Part shown: in pieces, positions 60,651-64,000 of the stretch
Layout of the letters: every line of letters starts with the position of its first letter
Numbering within the stretch: position 1 is the stretch's first letter
Source of the DNA: Dugong dugon
Taxonomy: Eukaryota; Chordata; Mammalia; Sirenia; Dugongidae
NCBI GenBank assembly: GCA_030035585.1
Contig: CM057462.1
Location: 119,841,234 to 119,905,233, forward strand
Length of the DNA stretch: 64,000 nt
Reading direction: 5' to 3'
Translations under genes and position numbers: made by a program
Notes under the pieces: generated by a model
The model's database searches: none
What the model was told of the DNA's origin: nothing
The model's input: only the letters and a program-made list of their open reading frames with translations

Positions 60651-61441
60651 GTAAGCTTAATGGCCCATTTTTCCTGGATGTAGGGAATTGGTGGGTGATT
60701 GAATAGCTAGGGAAACACTGGACTCTATATAGGAGGAAATTTGGGCAGAGGGGAGAGCAGTTAAGAGTGACGTTGGTGGAGATAGCACAGATCGGGTATG
60801 GTGATGAGAAAGAAGACAAACGTGTGAATAGGCTTACATTCCAGCAATTACCTAGGAAAGAGAGATATGAGCCCTGGTAAACTACCAAAGAGTCAATCCC
60901 AATCAAGCCATTGGTGGAGAAGCGGTGGGCGAGGTTAGCAAGAGAAGAGGAAAGCAGGCAGGTAGGCACTGGGCCTCTCAGGATGCAGCTGCAGCTTCAT
61001 TAAGTTTCACCTTTTTAGAAGTTCTACTCTCCAGTGGATATGGGGATTCCAATCTCTATGGCTGGAATCCACTACAGCTTGGATAGATTCTGCAGGCTCT
61101 GGGGAGTGGTTTCGCCTTAGAATAACTGGCTTACAGGAGTAATTGGAGGGTCTCTAAAATGAGAGTCATCATCCCAAATTCCAGCTCAACCTTTACCTTA
61201 CTCTCTACCTCTAATTTGTGTTCTTGGCCTCTGCTCCTTACTATACTATCGTGTGCCCCATAGCACAGATAACTATAGTTTTCAAGTTTATCAATTGAAA
61301 AAAAATGATCAGTGTTTTCTTTCAAAACACCAACTACTGTACATAGAAAAATTCTTACCAATAAATTCTGTTCACTCATTTTATGTAATCTGTTATCTTC
61401 TAGTAGAAAAACACTTGTTTTTCTTGTTCTTTTTAATTTAG

Positions 61442-61669
61442 AATTATAATCACCTGAATCAAATGAATCAAGCAGCCGAACATTTCCTGCTGCAGATTGT
61501 TGAAAATGGATCCTGAGTTGGGATGGTTGTCTATCACAGTACTGCCCACATCAAAAGTAAGCTAATCCGAATAATAAGCAGCAACGAAAAAAACGAGCTC
61601 TCAGAGAGCTTACCTACAGAAGCTTTGGGAGGAATTTCCACCTGCTCTGGAAACCAATCAGCATTTCAG
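61442..61669 (+). pseudogene. CLCA4-duplicate exon 7 copy
   Basis: At 228 bases it keeps the Glu codon that the intact gene has lost. It has one stop, where the Trp of GSWVG is TGA, and is otherwise open. Splice sites are retained. It is the best-preserved exon of the duplicate. Confidence 0.9.
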
Positions 61670-63638
61670 GTGAAAATCATTCTGCAAGTATAGATTGGCC
61701 TTATTTGTTTGGTTGTTTTTCATAGCATGTCTATGTTGAGTGCTGCTGCACACACTTACTGCCTAATTTTAACATAATTAATCCTAGAAAGTACAGTGCT
61801 AAAAGCACATGGAAAAAAAAAGATTATTTAATATTTTTTTAATGGATCAGCGAATCAGTCAGGAAACTCATGGGTGAACAGATGATTATAAAAGTCATGA
61901 ACTCATTGAGGTCATAAACTGATAGAGGGCAGAGACTTTGTCATGTTACCATGCAAAAGTAGGTACTCAATAAATGATTACACCCTGAGCCAATCCTCAT
62001 TTCAGGTTCTGCAACACTCGGTTAGGGCAATCTGATGGTTTTTCCTATGAAAGAAGATGCAGCAGAGACTGTTAGTTATGTTTAGGGGAAGGCATGCTGG
62101 TTAGAGCATGAGACTTGACATCAGAATCTTGGCTGTGCAGCTTACTAGCTGTGTGATCTTAGGTCAAGTTTCCAGTCTTTTTGTACTCTCAATGGTTTAT
62201 CTATAAAATATGGGAATACAAGAATGCCCACATCCTAGGACTATTATGAAGATTAAAGAAATGGTATATTTAATATACTCAGAACAATATTTAGTGTATT
62301 GTATAGTAAATATATAATTCACATTAACCATTATTATGAATGCTATTCTTATCCAAACAGTCATCTTGAGCTTATACTTAATATCAGGGGCATCATTTTC
62401 TGCTTAGAAATCTTTACTGCCTCCTCACAATCTATAAAACTAAGTTTGAATTCCTCAGCAACCTGATGATTATTCAAAAGCCTCCCAATCCACAATAAAA
62501 CTGCTTTCACCCATCTTTCCAGCCTCATTTCTCAGTGCTCCTCTCCTGATGCTCTATGCTCCAACCAAATTACTGCACACGTTGTTCTCCGAACCCACTA
62601 TGTACTAGCCCCTGAATATCTTTGCCCATGCAGTTCCTCTGCCTAAAATGCTTCCTTCTTTCCCAACTTTGCATGTTAAAATTCTACCAAATCATCAAAA
62701 CCCTTTCTCCTTCATGTCAGCTCTCCTGTTACTTCCAACTATATTGAATCTCTATCTTTTGTGAATTGCGTGATAATTCAGTGCAGTTTTCTAACATGAA
62801 GGCCTGGGTTCAAATCTTAATTGTCAATTAATAGTTCTGTGACCTTAAGCATGATTCTAAGACTCTCTAGTCCATTTCTAGTCCACAGTTGTCTCATCAG
62901 TAAAATGGGGTAATAAAAGCTAGCAAATAAAATTGTTCATGTTTTCATTTATTCAACATTGATTTATTGAGTGCCTATGACATGGCAAGCAAAGCACTGA
63001 GCAAGACACTGGGATACAAAAAGTTCTCTGCTCTGGTGGAACATACTATTTCAGTGAAGGACAGATAATAAACAGGTAAACAAATAAATAATAATAATTG
63101 CATATTGTGGATAAATTGTTATGAAGGAATGAAAAAGGGTGATATGGTAGAGATTACTGAGTAAAGGAGGGGAACTGCCTATATTAGGTAGAATGGCCAG
63201 TGAAGTCCTCTCTGAAGAGGTGACATTTAAACTAAGACTTAAAGAATGGGAAGGAACCTGCGGTTCAGGCAGAAGGAAAAGGCAACAGTAGGTGGGAAAA
63301 AACAGATTATTCCAAGAAATGATTGAAGCTAGTTGCAATGAGGGAGTATGACGTGTGTTTGGAGAGGTAAACAAGGGCTATATATTTCAAAGCTTCAGAA
63401 ACTATAGTAAGAGGTTTGTATTTTATTTTAAGCACAACAGAAAGCTATTGAAGGGTTTTAAACATCAGAGAGAGGTGATCAATATATGTTTTAGGAAACT
63501 GATTCTGTTTGCCCTGTATAAAATAAATTTTGGGAAACAGGAGCTATAGTTGGGAGATAGGTTGGGAACTTAAACTTGGATTAAATTACATAATGTATAA
63601 AACACACTTAACACATAGCAAAGGTTCAATAAATGGTG

Positions 63639-63973
63639 GTTGTTGTTAGGTGCCATTGAGTCACTTCCAACTCATACATACCCTATGTACAACAGAACAA
63701 AACACTGCTCAGTCCTGCGCCATCATCATAATTGTTGTTATGCTTGAGCCCATTGTTGCAGCCACTGTGTCAATCCATCTGGTTGAGGGTATTCCACTTT
63801 TTCACTGACCCTCTACTTTACCAAGCATGATGTCCTTCTCCAGGGACTGATCCCTCCCGATAACATGTCCAAAGTATGTGAGACAAAGTCTCACAATCCT
63901 CGCTTTTAAGGAGCATTCTGGCTGTACTTCTTCCAAGACAGATTTGTTTGTTCTTTGGGCAGTCCATGGTACA
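63639..63973 (-). mobile_element. RTE LINE 3' end, reverse orientation
   Basis: The sequence starts gttgttaggtgccattgagt and continues through accctctactttaccaagc and gatgtccttctccaggga, the reverse complement of the RTE 3' end. Homology fades near 63973, close to the window edge. Confidence 0.88.
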
Positions 63974-64000
63974 AACAGAAGGAAGGATGGTGAGATTACA

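Overview
This window is mammalian nuclear DNA. The dense, repeated presence of two repeat families that I recognise as afrotherian (short tRNA-type SINEs of the AfroSINE kind, and an RTE/BovB-related LINE like RTE1_LA) points to Afrotheria, most likely an elephant. That assignment is from memory of the repeats and was not searched.

There is one intact protein-coding gene, CLCA4 (calcium-activated chloride channel regulator 4), on the + strand from 10991 to 39130. I could assemble 14 coding exons with consistent phases into a 931-residue open reading frame. It has a signal peptide, a HEXXH metalloprotease-like site, a von Willebrand factor A domain with a complete MIDAS, a fibronectin-III-like region, a C-terminal membrane segment and a short basic tail. 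Intron 4 uses a GC-AG donor. A TATA-like box lies just upstream and candidate poly(A) signals lie downstream.

Layout: 1-10.9 kb is intergenic and repeat-rich, with a near-full-length dead RTE LINE, two long inverted-repeat structures and an unexplained GC-richer block. 11-39 kb is CLCA4, with introns carrying SINEs, L2, MIR, MaLR-type LTRs, MER5A and a reverse-oriented RTE LINE. 39.1-42.7 kb is 3' flank with L2, a SINE and an internally deleted RTE. 42.7-58.1 kb is a stack of nested LINEs: an L1 on + interrupted by scrambled RTE pieces, then two reverse-strand L1s. 58.1-63.6 kb is a decayed second copy of CLCA4 intron and exon sequence (exons 4 partial, 5, 6 and 7), followed by another RTE LINE running to the window edge.

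The second CLCA4 copy is the main genomic event. Pieces of intron 3 appear at 47207-47316 and 50839-50887, split by an L1 with an 8-bp target duplication. A roughly 7.2-kb L1 then sits exactly where about 690 bp of intron 3 plus the 5' half of exon 4 (including the metal-site codons) is missing. The copy has in-frame stops, frameshifts and a lost splice donor, so it is a pseudogene. It lacks at least three SINEs present in the intact gene, so the duplication is older than those insertions. I found no sign of a novel defence, mobile or metabolic system; the notable content is gene-family evolution and retrotransposon rearrangement.
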